Source: Zygnema cylindricum
Taxonomy: Eukaryota; Streptophyta; Zygnematophyceae; Zygnematales; Zygnemataceae
Direction: 5' to 3'
NCBI GenBank assembly: GCA_037447655.1
Contig: JBBHKE010000298.1
Coordinates: 1-64,000 of the forward strand
Length of the DNA stretch: 64,000 nucleotides
The translations under genes were made by a program, and so were the position numbers. This document shows positions 11,276-20,825 of this stretch, in pieces (the stretch's first letter is position 1; the number at the start of each line of letters is the position of its first letter). The notes under the pieces were generated by a model, which saw only the letters and a list, made by a program, of their open reading frames with translations, had not been told where the DNA came from and searched no databases.

Positions 11276-11405
11276 AAGGAGAGGACGTTGCCTTTCAAAT
11301 CGCATGCTAGACCGAGCCATTTTTCACATGATTTTTTTTTATCCCACGAAGAAAATAAGTTTTCGTCCGTTGAATTTAAGGCCTTCATCACTTTGAGTAA
11401 AATAT
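11276..11405 (-). CDS. LRRNT (N-terminal cap) exon
   Basis: A 130-nt exon, acceptor ctacag, donor gtgagt. It reads L-L-K-V-M-K-A-L-N-S-T-D, then S-S-W-D and C-E-K-W-L-G-L-A-C-D, matching the plant LRRNT_2 pattern (ALLxxK...SSWD...C..W.G..C). The two Cys of the cap are present. A preceding exon ending in phase 1 with signal peptide is expected but not identified. Confidence 0.8.
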
Positions 11406-12690
11406 CTGTAGAAAAATAATCATAGAAATGAATAGGCTGGCATTAGCCTTAAGATTAACCAAAGAAAGAATAAAAGGAGTGGAGGGAAAAAAAGAAATCG
11501 CTTTAAAACACTTTAATGTGTTAAACATAAACTACATTTCCTAAGAGTATTTATTAAAGGAATTCTTTACATACGTTAATGAAATTGATACTCTTTATAC
11601 GAGGCAATATCTTTTATTCATTTTCGTTACAAAGGGCTCCTAGAAGTTCCTTTCATTTTTGTCAATAGAGAGAGAAGAGAGACATAAAAGGAAGAGGAGG
11701 GAGAGTGACGGAGAAATTAGACGCCTGAAAGGACAGAAGAAAAAGTATAGCAGGAGGAAAATATGGGTTAATGTCAGATATGTCAAAAACGGTACCAGGC
11801 ACACATACATGAAAGGGAGAGAGAGAGGGCGAGAGAGAGAGGTAAAGAGAAAGAGAGGCAAATATGATAATTCAGCTTTCAAAAGGAAGAACTGAAAGGA
11901 GTGATTTCAAAAAACTGAAACGAATAATGTCTGTAAAGAAAAAAAGATTTGAACAAAATATAGGATATAAATAAAGAGTGAGGAGAGATCAAGGAAAGAG
12001 AAAATTAAAAGAACGGAAGAATAGAAGAAGTTATGAGAAGAATAAAACGTTTCGTCTGAATAAAGGGTACAAGATAAAGGAAAGTGAGCATTGAACTAAG
12101 TGAGGGAGAGCAAAATATGAAGCAACTGTGCATAGTAAAGAATAAAAGAGCGTAGAGATAGATACAGTGGATGAAGCGGAAAGCATATAGAAGGGCACAG
12201 AGAGGGAGTGGTAGGGAGGGGGAGAGGTTAGAGGTAAAGGAAGAGGGAGAGGGATAGAAGTAAAAGCGTGAAGGCGGGAGGGAGGAAAGGTGCTCTAGGA
12301 AGTTATACAATAGGGACGTAAAGTTACAAGTTAGGTTGAAGAAATTGGGTTTAAAGTGGGAGAGAAATGGACGGTAAAGATAGGAGGTGAAAATGATCAA
12401 GGAAAAGGGTAGGGGAAAAACGGAAATGGGAAATACTTCAAAAGGACAGGGCTGAGGGAGTAGGAGGTGGAAGGTGAGATTTTGGAAAAGGGAGTAAGGG
12501 AAGCAAAGTATGGGCATTCGGAGCGGAAAGAGAGAAGGAGCAAGAGGACAGGGTTAGAAAGGACTCGTAGCTGGGAAAGCTGTTAAAATGAAAAGAGAAA
12601 GGAGAGAGAAGGAGTAGACGAGATAGGGAAGCTTAGAAGTAGCACGGACGAAAGGTCGACGGAAGGAAGGTGCTAGCTTTTACGATTCGA
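11406..12690. other. Purine-rich non-coding stretch upstream of unit-1 LRR gene
   Basis: Would be the 5' flank and promoter of the minus-strand LRR gene. Dominated by AG-rich simple sequence on the plus strand. No confident first exon or promoter element was found. Confidence 0.5.
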
Positions 12691-12699
12691 ATCAATAAA

Positions 12700-13290
12700 T
12701 GCTTCTCCCTTCCTCCCGCCCTCTCCTCCTCCTCTCTTCCTTTCACTCCCTCTTCCTCCCACTCTCTCCCTCTCCTTCTCCCTCACTCACACTCCCTCCA
12801 TCTCCCTCCCCCTACCTCCCCCCCCCTTCCATGCTTCTTCCTTCGCCTCCCTCACCCTCTCTCTCCCGTTCTCTCTCTCCCTCTCTCCCTCCCTCTCTCT
12901 CTCGTCCTCCCACAATCTCCCTCCATCGCGCTCCCTCTCTTACCCCCTTTCCCTCTCTCTTTCCTTATCCCTTTTCCTCCTTCCCCCTTTTGCTTTTTCT
13001 CCATCCCCTCTCAGCCTCCGTCTCCCTCTCACCCCCCTCACATCCTCCCTCTCCCTCTCCTCCTCCCTTTTCCTATCCCCCTTCCCCTTATCCTCCCTCT
13101 GCCCCTCCTCCCGCTCCCTCCCCCCTCCCCCTCCCACTCCCAATCCCACTCACCCTCCTTCCCCCCACTCCCCTCTCTCCGCATCCCCCTCCCCCTCACC
13201 CCCCCCTCTCCCCCTACCCCTCTTTCCTCCCCCCCTCTCTCCCCCTCCCCCTTTTCCCCTCCCCCTCTCTTCCCCTCTCCCTCTCCCATT
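12700..13290. repeat. Polypyrimidine tract, about 590 bp
   Basis: Long C/T-only stretch starting unit 2. The 222- and 226-codon frames through it are Ser/Leu/Pro simple sequence with no codon structure. Longer than its unit-1 partner. Confidence 0.92.
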
Positions 13291-14147
13291 CTCCCTCACG
13301 GCCATTACCATTACAAACAAATGGCATTCGAACAATGATGTATTTTCTAGATAGTGATAAAGTTAAAAGAGTGACCTAATCTCATTTTCTCCTCCTCCAC
13401 ACAAATGTTCCTTCCTCCTCTCCCTCTTCCTCTCCCCCCTCTTTCATTCTCAGTTTCTCCCTCTCTTCTATCCAAATGACATGATGTTTACAGTCTGCTT
13501 TATAGCATATCAAAAAAAAAATGAGTAAATTTTTTACGTTTAAAAGACCAACTGATAGGGAATTATCATAAAAAAAAAAGGGTTTTTGTGATTTTACAAA
13601 TCAGTGAGTTTTTTTAGTTTTCCAATTTCCTCCGAAATTGCCCCATTGAATTTGTTGTTCTGCAGGATTCCAATTCACCAAACTTCCGATTTCATACGGT
13701 ATGCTTCTATTGAAAGAGGAAACTAAATAACCATCATTGTCAAATTTTTGAATTGCGCCGAGTGCCCTGTATCACAAGAAAACGATAAAAAATATGCTCG
13801 ACTTTAGTGGAAGTGAAAGAGCGGGAGCGAGAGAGAGAGAGCAAGAGCGAGAGAGAGAGGGGGAGCGCGAGAGAGTTGAAAGGGAAAAGAACGAGAACGA
13901 GAGTGTTAAGGGAGGGAGGGAGAGTAAGAAAAAAAAGAGAGGGAGAGAATAAAAAGGGAGGGAAGGGTGGAAAGATATAGAGGGGGGGGAAGAGAGAGAA
14001 GGCAAGAAAGGGTGGAAAGAGAGGCTGGGGGAGACAGGCAGATTGAGGAAGAATATAGTTGATGGTCTTAGAAGTCGAAAATTTTAAAAATATTATCAGA
14101 ACATAACCACAAACCGCGTCATAATAGAGAAAATAAAAATAGCTTAC

Positions 14148-14219
14148 AAGTATTCCAAATTGGTCATATTGCCGATACTTCACGGGATTTTACCGGAGAG
14201 AATATTGCTGCTAAAGTCT
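14148..14219 (-). pseudogene. LRR exon with in-frame TGA (unit 2)
   Basis: Same 72-nt exon and same stop as 9741-9812. Confidence 0.78.
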
Positions 14220-14735
14220 CTGGAAGTCAAAAAAAGATTCAAAAATAAATTTTCATTATGTTTCTTTATCTTCAAAAAGAAAAATAATGGAAGGGATACT
14301 CAAAAATGTTTTGCACAATCTGATACAGAAAATATATACAGGGAACGATAATGTACAAATGAAAAGTAAATATAAGGCAATAAAAAAAGAGGAAAGAAGT
14401 TGAACCAGCGGATTCTTTCACTATTTTCTATGAATTGCTGCAAAAACTCATTGAGGCCCTAAAACTCAAAAAAAAATCCTTCCTCAAAACTCCTTTGCAA
14501 TTTGAAAGTTTTATTTTTGCTTAACTGTTACAGAGACAAGCACCGGGAGGGAGATGGAGGAAGAAGTGAGAAAGAGGAGGGGAATGTGGGGAAGGAGGGT
14601 GAGAGGGAGGGAGTGAGGAAAAGGGAAAGAGTGACTGGGAGAGTAAGAAGGGAAGAAGGGAAAAACGACCATTTCTGATTCATTCTCAAAACAAGCAAAA
14701 AAAAAAAAACTGAAAACATTTAGTGCTAGCCTTAC

Positions 14736-14807
14736 AGCAAACGAAGATTTTTTAATTTTCCGATATTTTTTGGTATCTCTACTTGAATCCATTGGCCTCT
14801 CAAGATT
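14736..14807 (-). CDS. LRR exon (unit 2)
   Basis: Counterpart of 10329-10400, with one Gly-to-Val change and intact splice sites. Confidence 0.72.
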
Positions 14808-15127
14808 CTGTTAAGTCAAACGATAACAAGAGATTTTAAGTAAAAAAATGTTATTCAATACCAAATGAGATGTAAATCATCCAACAGGAAAACAAGAACG
14901 GCAAGAATATTCTTTAATCAAGATTTCACATAAAAAAAAAAAAAACCAAAGAAAAAAAAAAAAAAAAAAAACATAAAAATTTAAAGAAAAAAAACAAATG
15001 AAGAACTGGATCATTCAATACAAAAAGTTACCCGTTCGTGACCTCTAGTGCCTCAGAAACGGAAAAGAAGCCAAAAAAAAAAGAAATAGTAATAAATGGA
15101 AAAAAAGAAAAAAGTTGCGAACATTAC

Positions 15128-15280
15128 AAGCGTTTCAAAGAAGTCAGTTTCGCGATCTCGGGTGAAATGAATCCGGAATGGTTTCCGTTATAGTCCGTAT
15201 AACCTCCATAATAATCACCATCAGTAATCGTTTTGGAAAAATTAAAATTCTTGTAGATGACATCTTCCGAGGAAAGCACT
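15128..15280 (-). CDS. First-LRR exon (unit 2)
   Basis: Counterpart of 10715-10867, 153 nt, open. Confidence 0.73.
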
Positions 15281-15688
15281 CTGCTCAAAAAATTTGACAA
15301 AAAAAAAGAATTGCGTCGGATGATAAAAAAACAAAACGAAAAAATTTGGGGGAAAAATTCGGGTCAATAACTCAAGAGTGTTTTCTACAAGTCTGATTTA
15401 ATATATATTTTTTTTCAAAAATGCCTGCCGCTCAGAAATATTTTTTTACAAAAACGAGTGCATGTTCGAATAAGGGGATTTTCCAACATGCCAAGAGGTA
15501 ATACAAGAAGAGAAACAGAGTGAAAGCACAATTAAAAATAATGGTACAACTAAAACACGATATAACTATGCAGTTAAATAATGAATGTACATATACATAT
15601 GTTTCCAAATCGCTATAATAAACCTTTTTCTACATTTAAGTCCCACACATGTATGAAAAAAGAAAAAAAACAGGAATGGAGGACTCAC

Positions 15689-15818
15689 AAGGAGAGGACG
15701 TTGCCTTTCAAATCGCATGCTAGACCGAGCCATTTTTCACATGATTTTTTTTTATCCCACGAAGAAAATAAGTTTTCGTCCGTTGAATTTAAGGCCTTCA
15801 TCACTTTGAGTAAAATAT
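15689..15818 (-). CDS. LRRNT exon (unit 2)
   Basis: Counterpart of 11276-11405, 130 nt, with the SSWD and Cys-x-x-W-x-G-x-x-Cys signature intact. Confidence 0.77.
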
Positions 15819-16273
15819 CTGTAGAAAAATAATCATAGAAATGAATAGGCTGGCATTAGCCTTAAGATTAACCAAAGAAAGAAAAAAAGGAGTGGAGGGA
15901 AAAAAAGAAATCGCTTTAAAACACTTTAAAGTGTTAAACGTAAACTACATTTCCTAAGAGTATTTATTAAAGGATTTCTTTACATACGTTAATGAAATTG
16001 ATACTCTTTATACGAGGCAATATCTTTTATTCATTTTCGTTACAAAGGGCTCCTAGAAGTTCCTTTCATTTTTGTCTAACCTGCTTGAGTAAAATTGACA
16101 ATAACTTTTGCCGAAGCTCCAATAGAGAGAGAAGAGAGACATAAAAGGAAGAGGACGGAGAGTGACGGAGAAATTAGACGCCTGTAAGGAGAGAAGGAAA
16201 AGTATAGAGGGGGGAAAGTATCGGTTAATGTCAGAAATATCAAAAACAGTATCAGGCACTCACACATGAAAAA

Positions 16274-16276
<3 letters not shown>

Positions 16277-16321
<45 letters not shown>
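16277..16321. repeat. (GA)n microsatellite
   Basis: About 22 uninterrupted GA units; the unit-1 counterpart near 11818-11850 is shorter and interrupted. Confidence 0.95.
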
Positions 16322-16322
<1 letters not shown>

Positions 16323-16518
16323 GTCAAATATTATAATTCAGCTTTCAAGAGGAGGGACTGAAAGAGGAGAGATTTGAAAAAACTGAAACGAATAATGTCT
16401 GTAAAGATAAAAAAAATTGAACAAAATGTTCGAGGAAAGAAATAAAGAGTAAGGAGAGTAAGAAAAGAGTGAGAACAAAAGGAAAGAGAAAACAAAAATA
16501 ACGGAAGAATAGAAGTAG

Positions 16519-16994
16519 TGTTAAAATACACTAAAAGCATTCTAAAACTACTTGTTGATTTCTACACTACTTTTTGAGACCTAATTGCTACGCTATGAGT
16601 CTAGTACCTTGGTTTAGCGTTGTGTACTTTATTTAGTGGAATGTACATACCTTTATTAGAATTTTTGATTCTTACCTAAGAATCCTTTTAGTCTTGATTC
16701 CTTTTACCGTAGCTAGATGTACCTTCCTAAGTTATGCTTTAGATTAGATGTACCTTTTAAAGTCTTTTGCGGCTACCTCTTAATCCGTCTTACTATAAGA
16801 CTACCTTGTTTCGTTATGTAAAAAACTTAATCAAAAAGACACTCAAACAACGAACCTTCTCACTTGTTCCCTTGTTCATCGTTACTCCTTTTCCTGTCTT
16901 TTGTCATATCTTGGCCTATTCTACTACTTCGGCCTATCTTTGATATTTTATCATATTAAGTCTTTTTCGGCCTTTTATGGCCTCTCATTCAATA
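16519..16994 (+). repeat. Cop-2 5' LTR
   Basis: Starts TGTTAAAATACAC and ends ATTCAATA just before the primer-binding site. It differs from the 3' LTR at roughly 4% of positions by eye. The gag ATG at 16977 lies inside it. Confidence 0.9.
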
Positions 16995-18032
16995 GGTTAT
17001 GGGCCTAGCCCTTCGTCTGTCTCAAACACTGTCCCGAAATTTCAGGGCGAAAATTTTTATGACTGGAAATTCCAAATCCAGCATTTGTTTTCTTTTGAAA
17101 AAATCTGGGGACACATTAATGGCACTGTCACGTTGCCTGTCCTTCCTGACTCCTCTCATGTGACTTTTTCTGACGTTCAGACAGCTGTCGCTTCATGGGT
17201 TGAAAAAGATTATGTCGCGCTGTCTTGTCTTGTCCTTTCCTTAGATGGCCAGATTGCAAATCGAATTCGCGCTGCGACTACATCGCATGAGGCGTGGCAG
17301 GTTCGGTGTCGCGCCTACGAAACAAACACTTGGCCACATTGCTTGGCGCTACGTCGCCAGTTCAACGGTGCACAAAAGGAAAAATCTGAATCTATGCTTG
17401 TCTTTATTCAACGTATTGAATCATTGGTTGGAAGACTTAAGTGTATTAATTACACTATTACTCATAAGGACCTCATAAGTACTATTTTGGGTGGATTACC
17501 TTTGTCGTTTGACTCATTCGCAAGAACAGTTAGTACAAATGCGTCGACTATCACTTTGTCAGATCTTACTAATCGTTTGTTACACGAAGAGACACGCCTA
17601 AATTTTAACATACCTGTCATTATTACTGATGGTTCGGCATTTATTGTCTCGTCCCCCAAGAAATCTCCTATTATTGCAGGATCTTCACCTTTTTGCAAAC
17701 ATTGCAAGGAGCGTGACCACGTCATCGACGCGTGTCCTGCATTGATGAGGAAACATGAAAAACATCGTACGGCTGGGGGACCGCGAGGACTTTCTTCCAC
17801 AAATCCAAATCTGCGGTCCTTGTCATATCCCCACGCCTACCCACCGCTACCTGGTCATGCAGCGCACGCGACGGTCGACGTAAATTTACCGTACGTCCCC
17901 TCGCCACCGTGGTACCCTCCTCCTAATTATTACTATCCTCCTCCAAATCCGCCAGTTTTTTTTTTTACTGACGCAATTTCACAAACCAACCAAAATGTTG
18001 CATCTGCGTCACCTGCGTTGTCCTTGTCCTAA
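16977..18032 (+). CDS. Cop-2 Gag (351 aa)
   Basis: Copia-type Gag that would form the virus-like particle. An N-terminal retrotransposon gag (UBN2-like) region, with F-Y-D-W-K-F-Q-I-Q-H-L-F at about residues 26-37, is followed near residues 240-253 by a CX2CX4HX4C RNA-binding knuckle (C-K-H-C-K-E-R-D-H-V-I-D-A-C) and a Pro/Tyr-rich tail. The start is the ATG at 16977 within the LTR; the frame passes through the primer-binding site as Gly-Tyr-Gly-Pro. It ends at TAA 18030, whereas related copies read on into protease, so this stop or a nearby shift separates gag from pol here. Apart from that it is intact. Confidence 0.85.
   Translation: MASHSIGYGPSPSSVSNTVPKFQGENFYDWKFQIQHLFSFEKIWGHINGTVTLPVLPDSSHVTFSDVQTAVASWVEKDYVALSCLVLSLDGQIANRIRAATTSHEAWQVRCRAYETNTWPHCLALRRQFNGAQKEKSESMLVFIQRIESLVGRLKCINYTITHKDLISTILGGLPLSFDSFARTVSTNASTITLSDLTNRLLHEETRLNFNIPVIITDGSAFIVSSPKKSPIIAGSSPFCKHCKERDHVIDACPALMRKHEKHRTAGGPRGLSSTNPNLRSLSYPHAYPPLPGHAAHATVDVNLPYVPSPPWYPPPNYYYPPPNPPVFFFTDAISQTNQNVASASPALSLS
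16995..17005 (+). promoter_or_regulatory. Cop-2 primer-binding site (half tRNA-iMet)
   Basis: GGTTATGGGCC immediately after the LTR, complementary to the initiator tRNA-Met anticodon loop and stem, as in Drosophila copia-type priming by an internally cut tRNA. Confidence 0.78.
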
Positions 18033-18055
18033 ATATACCTCCCCCACTTTCATCC

Positions 18056-18414
18056 GTGGACTATGGGTATTCTTTTTCGCATTCAGGTAACAATTCTGAT
18101 TGGTTAATTGATTTTGGCGCCTCTCATCACATGTGTTGTCGGCGTGATATGATGCTTAATGTAGTTCCACTTGACATTCCATTACGCATTTATTTGGGAA
18201 ACAATATGATTCTAACTTCCACTCTCGTTGTACAAGTGCATATTAATTCTGGTTCGCACGCCTCTCGTCCAATAATCTATGACAAGGTTTATTTTGTACC
18301 TGACCTCAAAAAAAATCGTTTTTCGGCCAATTCAGCATTACGCCATAGAAGTTTCGGTGTTATCACTGAATCCAACGTTCAACTCTTTTCCTCCAATAGG
18401 GATCTCATTGGTGG
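18056..18414 (+). pseudogene. Cop-2 protease, interrupted by Gyp-1
   Basis: Aspartic-protease start D-W-L-I-D-F-G-A-S-H-H-M-C (usual D-S-G-A-S, here Ser to Phe), followed by the fold up to the D-L-I-G at which Gyp-1 is inserted. Sequence resumes after 29364 in a matching alignment to Cop-1. Confidence 0.85.
18411..18414. other. Gyp-1 target-site duplication, left (GTGG)
   Basis: GTGG precedes the element and recurs at 29365-29368. Removing one copy restores a host sequence of the same length as the homologous Cop-1 site. Confidence 0.8.
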
Positions 18415-18445
18415 TGTCATGCCGCATGGTGTCGGTCGCGGGCAT

Positions 18446-18585
18446 GCACGATATTTTGCATGCGCGCACGATATATTGTGGACGCACGCATGATATTGTG
18501 CACGCGCGAGCGATATTTTGCATGCGTGCACGATATTTCGCACGCACGCACGATATTGTGCACGCGCACGCGATATTCAACACAC
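18446..18585 (+). repeat. CpG-rich tandem repeat of about 20 bp in the Gyp-1 LTR
   Basis: About seven units built on gcacGATATTgtGCACGCGC, with CpG or TpG at the same points. The counterpart in the 3' LTR is 28076-28210. The Cys/Arg/His-rich frames here on both strands are by-products of the repeat. Confidence 0.85.
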
Positions 18586-18848
18586 CCGAACGAAATCATA
18601 CACGCACGCACAATTATTTTTGCGCGCGTGCATGATTTCTGTTCGCACGTGTAAAGGCATATCGGTTCACTTATCTTTGACGTGTACGCGATTCGCGTAC
18701 ACGTCTGTTTGTATATGTACTAATTGCGTGCGTACTATTGTTGCGTTTCGTTTCGTGCGCAGGTACACAATTTTGGAGTACATACGTGAAGTATCGTTTG
18801 GCGATGCAGCGCGATATCCGGGAGTACCATCGACGCTTCGATGTACCA

Positions 18849-18860
18849 TTATATATTTAA
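18849..18860 (+). promoter_or_regulatory. Probable TATA box of Gyp-1 LTR
   Basis: TATATATTTAA, preserved in the 3' LTR near 28477-28488. Transcription would start about 30 bp downstream. Confidence 0.5.
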
Positions 18861-19549
18861 GTCGCGAACCCATGTAGGTTCGCGCGTACATGTAGTCAGG
18901 GAGGGTTTTTACCCTCGGACGGTGGATTTTGTTAGGCGTACGGCAGACGATGTTGGTCGCCTATTGGCCAAACATCTTAAGTAGTTCGTTCATGTGAACT
19001 AGCCTAGACTTAGGTTAGGGTTTGCGTAGGCGTAGCGTAGCTAATACTTAGTCTATTTTCCGACTTAGAATTTCTAGCTTTTGGACAAGAATTTTCTCTT
19101 GGTGGCGAAGCTTTTCTCTTGCTCTCTCTCTCACCGATTGCTCAAGTTTCTTTCTTTCTTTTGCTAGCTAGCTGTAGAAGCTAGATAGTTTTGTTAATAT
19201 TCTCCCTTGTAATTCTGCCCACGCTTTTAATCCACGCGGCTCAAAGCCAAGTTCGGATGGTTTCCCTCCAACTTGTGTCATTTTTGGGAAGTGGTGGACT
19301 GGAGTTCGTGTGGAGAAGCATCCGGATCCGGCTGCCCTTCTCACGGACAGCTGAACGGTTAAGGTGTTTGTTTTTGTGTTGTTTGTATTTTCGGTTGGGA
19401 ATGGAAGGGTGATTTTTGGCCGAATTTGGAGTTTTCCTTGTTTTTGGTTGGAATTGTTTATTTTGCTTCGTTGCTTTCGTATGAGATAACTCTTGTAAAG
19501 AATACGTTGAAGACCCAAAAGCCTAGTGGCTACCTTGTGGCTGAGTATT

Positions 19550-20825
19550 CTTGTCCAAAAGTTATATAAAAAAAAAAATCCATTAAAAATATAAATTATA
19601 TTATATATATAAAAAAAAACATTTTGTTTTTGTTTTCAGCTATTTCTTTCTTTCAAGCTTTGTCTCTTATTCTGCTACCACTATATTTCTTGGCTTTAGT
19701 GTTAAACCTAAATTTTGTATCAAATTTAGGGTTTATCTGCAAAATTACGATTATTCTGCAGAATTAGGGTTTGGAGACAGAATTAGGGTTTTGGCTGCAG
19801 AATTAGGGTTGCAGCAGATTTAGGGTTTATTCCTTTTGATTCTAGTCCTTAGGTCTGTATCCTTCTATTCTTTGGCTGCAGATTTGGAGTCTTGGCCGTC
19901 TAGAATTAGGGTTTGGCTTTGGAATTAGGGTTTTTCAAGTGGAATTAGGGTTGGCTGCTGGCTTTGGATTATTGTGGTCACAAGTTTGGGTGTATATCTG
20001 GATTTTGAGCGGCCTCCGACTTTATTCTAACACCCATTTTCTATCTATCGTATTTGTGTGTCTTATTGGTTATTTTTCTTCCACCAAACGCTTTCTTCTC
20101 TTCCTTCCATTGGTCCCCTAACATTCCACGGCGTACATCTTCACGGTACGGACGGGTCTTGCGGAGGGTTATTTTGGAGACGTTGCTCGGAGCGAATTTC
20201 GTGGAGCGAATTTTATCCCAGGGAGCTCTGCAAAACCCGACTTGCTTGAACAAGTTCGGTTCACCCTTAGTGCTCACAGAGCACTAAAGGTGTCTGTAAG
20301 TAGCCGATGCCTTGCGGGTGCAGGAGCGTTCCGATTTAGTGTGGACACACGTGTAGGGGATCGGTGTGGAGGGGTTCCATCGTGAACCTTTCTTATTGAG
20401 CATTTGCATTTTCCTGCTTTCCCTGCATGCTATCTGGCCCTAAGTGGCCTTGGATTTTCGTGTGACTATCTAAAGTGGGATTTCTTGCTAGATCTTGCCG
20501 TGGGTGGCACTGTGTAGACCTTTTCCCGCCTGTGTAGTTGTAGATCTGCACCCTAGGGTGCCTGGATAGCAATTTTTTTGTTTTTATAGATCTGGCCCTT
20601 TAGCCTTGCCAACTGTTTGCAGGGTAGAGGTTTTGGAAAACCGGCTTCTTGCTAGATATGACCATCGGGTCTTTATAGTGACTGAGTGGATTGGTCTGAC
20701 ACGTGTTGCATCTCGGTTAGGTCGTGCGAAACATTTCATTATTGTAGTCAGGGTTTTCCCCTTTGTTTATGCCCACAGATTGGGATAACCTTCATTATTT
20801 ATCCGTGTCCACCTGAGGAGGTACA
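19550..20825 (+). other. Gyp-1 untranslated leader
   Basis: About 1.28 kb between segment T and the gag ATG. An AT-rich start is followed by about eight telomere-like TTAGGGTTT motifs (19724-19955) and then unique sequence. I cannot recognise a classical tRNA 3'-end primer-binding site at its beginning. No credible open frame. Confidence 0.6.

Larger units (their letters stand above)
8293..11405 (-). pseudogene. LRR gene, unit 1 (5' half; one nonsense codon)
   Basis: Minus-strand gene of a plant LRR receptor or receptor-like protein. Exons in order: N-terminal LRRNT 11276-11405, 10715-10867, 10329-10400, 9741-9812, 9191-9359 and 8293-8361. Introns split a Leu codon after its second base, and most repeat exons are 69-72 nt, the classic plant LRR-RLK layout. 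The 9741-9812 exon has an in-frame TGA and 9191-9359 needs a +1 shift, so it is probably a pseudogene. No signal-peptide exon, transmembrane segment or kinase domain was found; downstream sequence is replaced by the MITE and the opposing arm gene. Family role would be extracellular ligand sensing at the plasma membrane. Confidence 0.75.
8500..12036. repeat. Tandem duplication, unit 1
   Basis: Matches 12700-16518 at an offset of 4407 rising to 4413 bp. It includes the polypyrimidine tract, five LRR exons and purine-rich introns. The left limit is blurred by the simple repeat. Identity is very high between 8885 and 11640. Confidence 0.93.
13598..15818 (-). pseudogene. LRR gene, unit 2 (5' half; same nonsense codon)
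   Basis: Duplicate of the unit-1 gene on the minus strand, with exons 15689-15818 (LRRNT), 15128-15280 (first repeat), 14736-14807, 14148-14219 (in-frame TGA) and 13598-13766 (two repeats with frame break). Splice sites and phases are preserved. In exon 14736-14807 one substitution changes Gly to Val (I-Q-V-E-I-P). The shared stop and frameshift show that decay, or recoding, predates the duplication. No downstream exons or kinase domain are present before the unit-1 boundary. Confidence 0.75.
12700..16518. repeat. Tandem duplication, unit 2
   Basis: Second copy of 8500-12036, cut at 16518 by the Cop-2 LTR. It differs by indels in A-runs, an extra 40-odd bases near 16080-16120 and an expanded GA repeat at 16277-16321. 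Confidence 0.93.
18415..19549 (+). repeat. Gyp-1 5' LTR (segment T only)
   Basis: 1135 bp, near-identical to 28045-29177. It begins TGTCATGCC and stops at gagtatt, where the 3' copy continues into segment S but this one does not. It contains CpG-rich tandem repeats, a TATA box and presumably the transcription start. Confidence 0.88.

Noticed and set aside
11168-11419. 83-residue plus-strand frame, duplicated at 15581-15832
   Set aside because: Antisense shadow of the LRRNT exon; the minus strand has splice sites and the conserved cap motif.
12670-13379. Two overlapping 222- and 226-residue Ser/Leu/Pro-rich frames
   Set aside because: They translate the polypyrimidine tract; any frame of C/T-only DNA lacks stops. 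No homology or codon structure.
18446-18585. CRISPR-like array
   Set aside because: Units are contiguous without unique spacers, in a eukaryotic LTR.
18279-18891. Cys/Arg/His-rich small proteins on both strands, also at 27988-28518
   Set aside because: Produced by the 20-bp CpG-rich LTR repeat; periodic on both strands and not conserved between the two LTRs.
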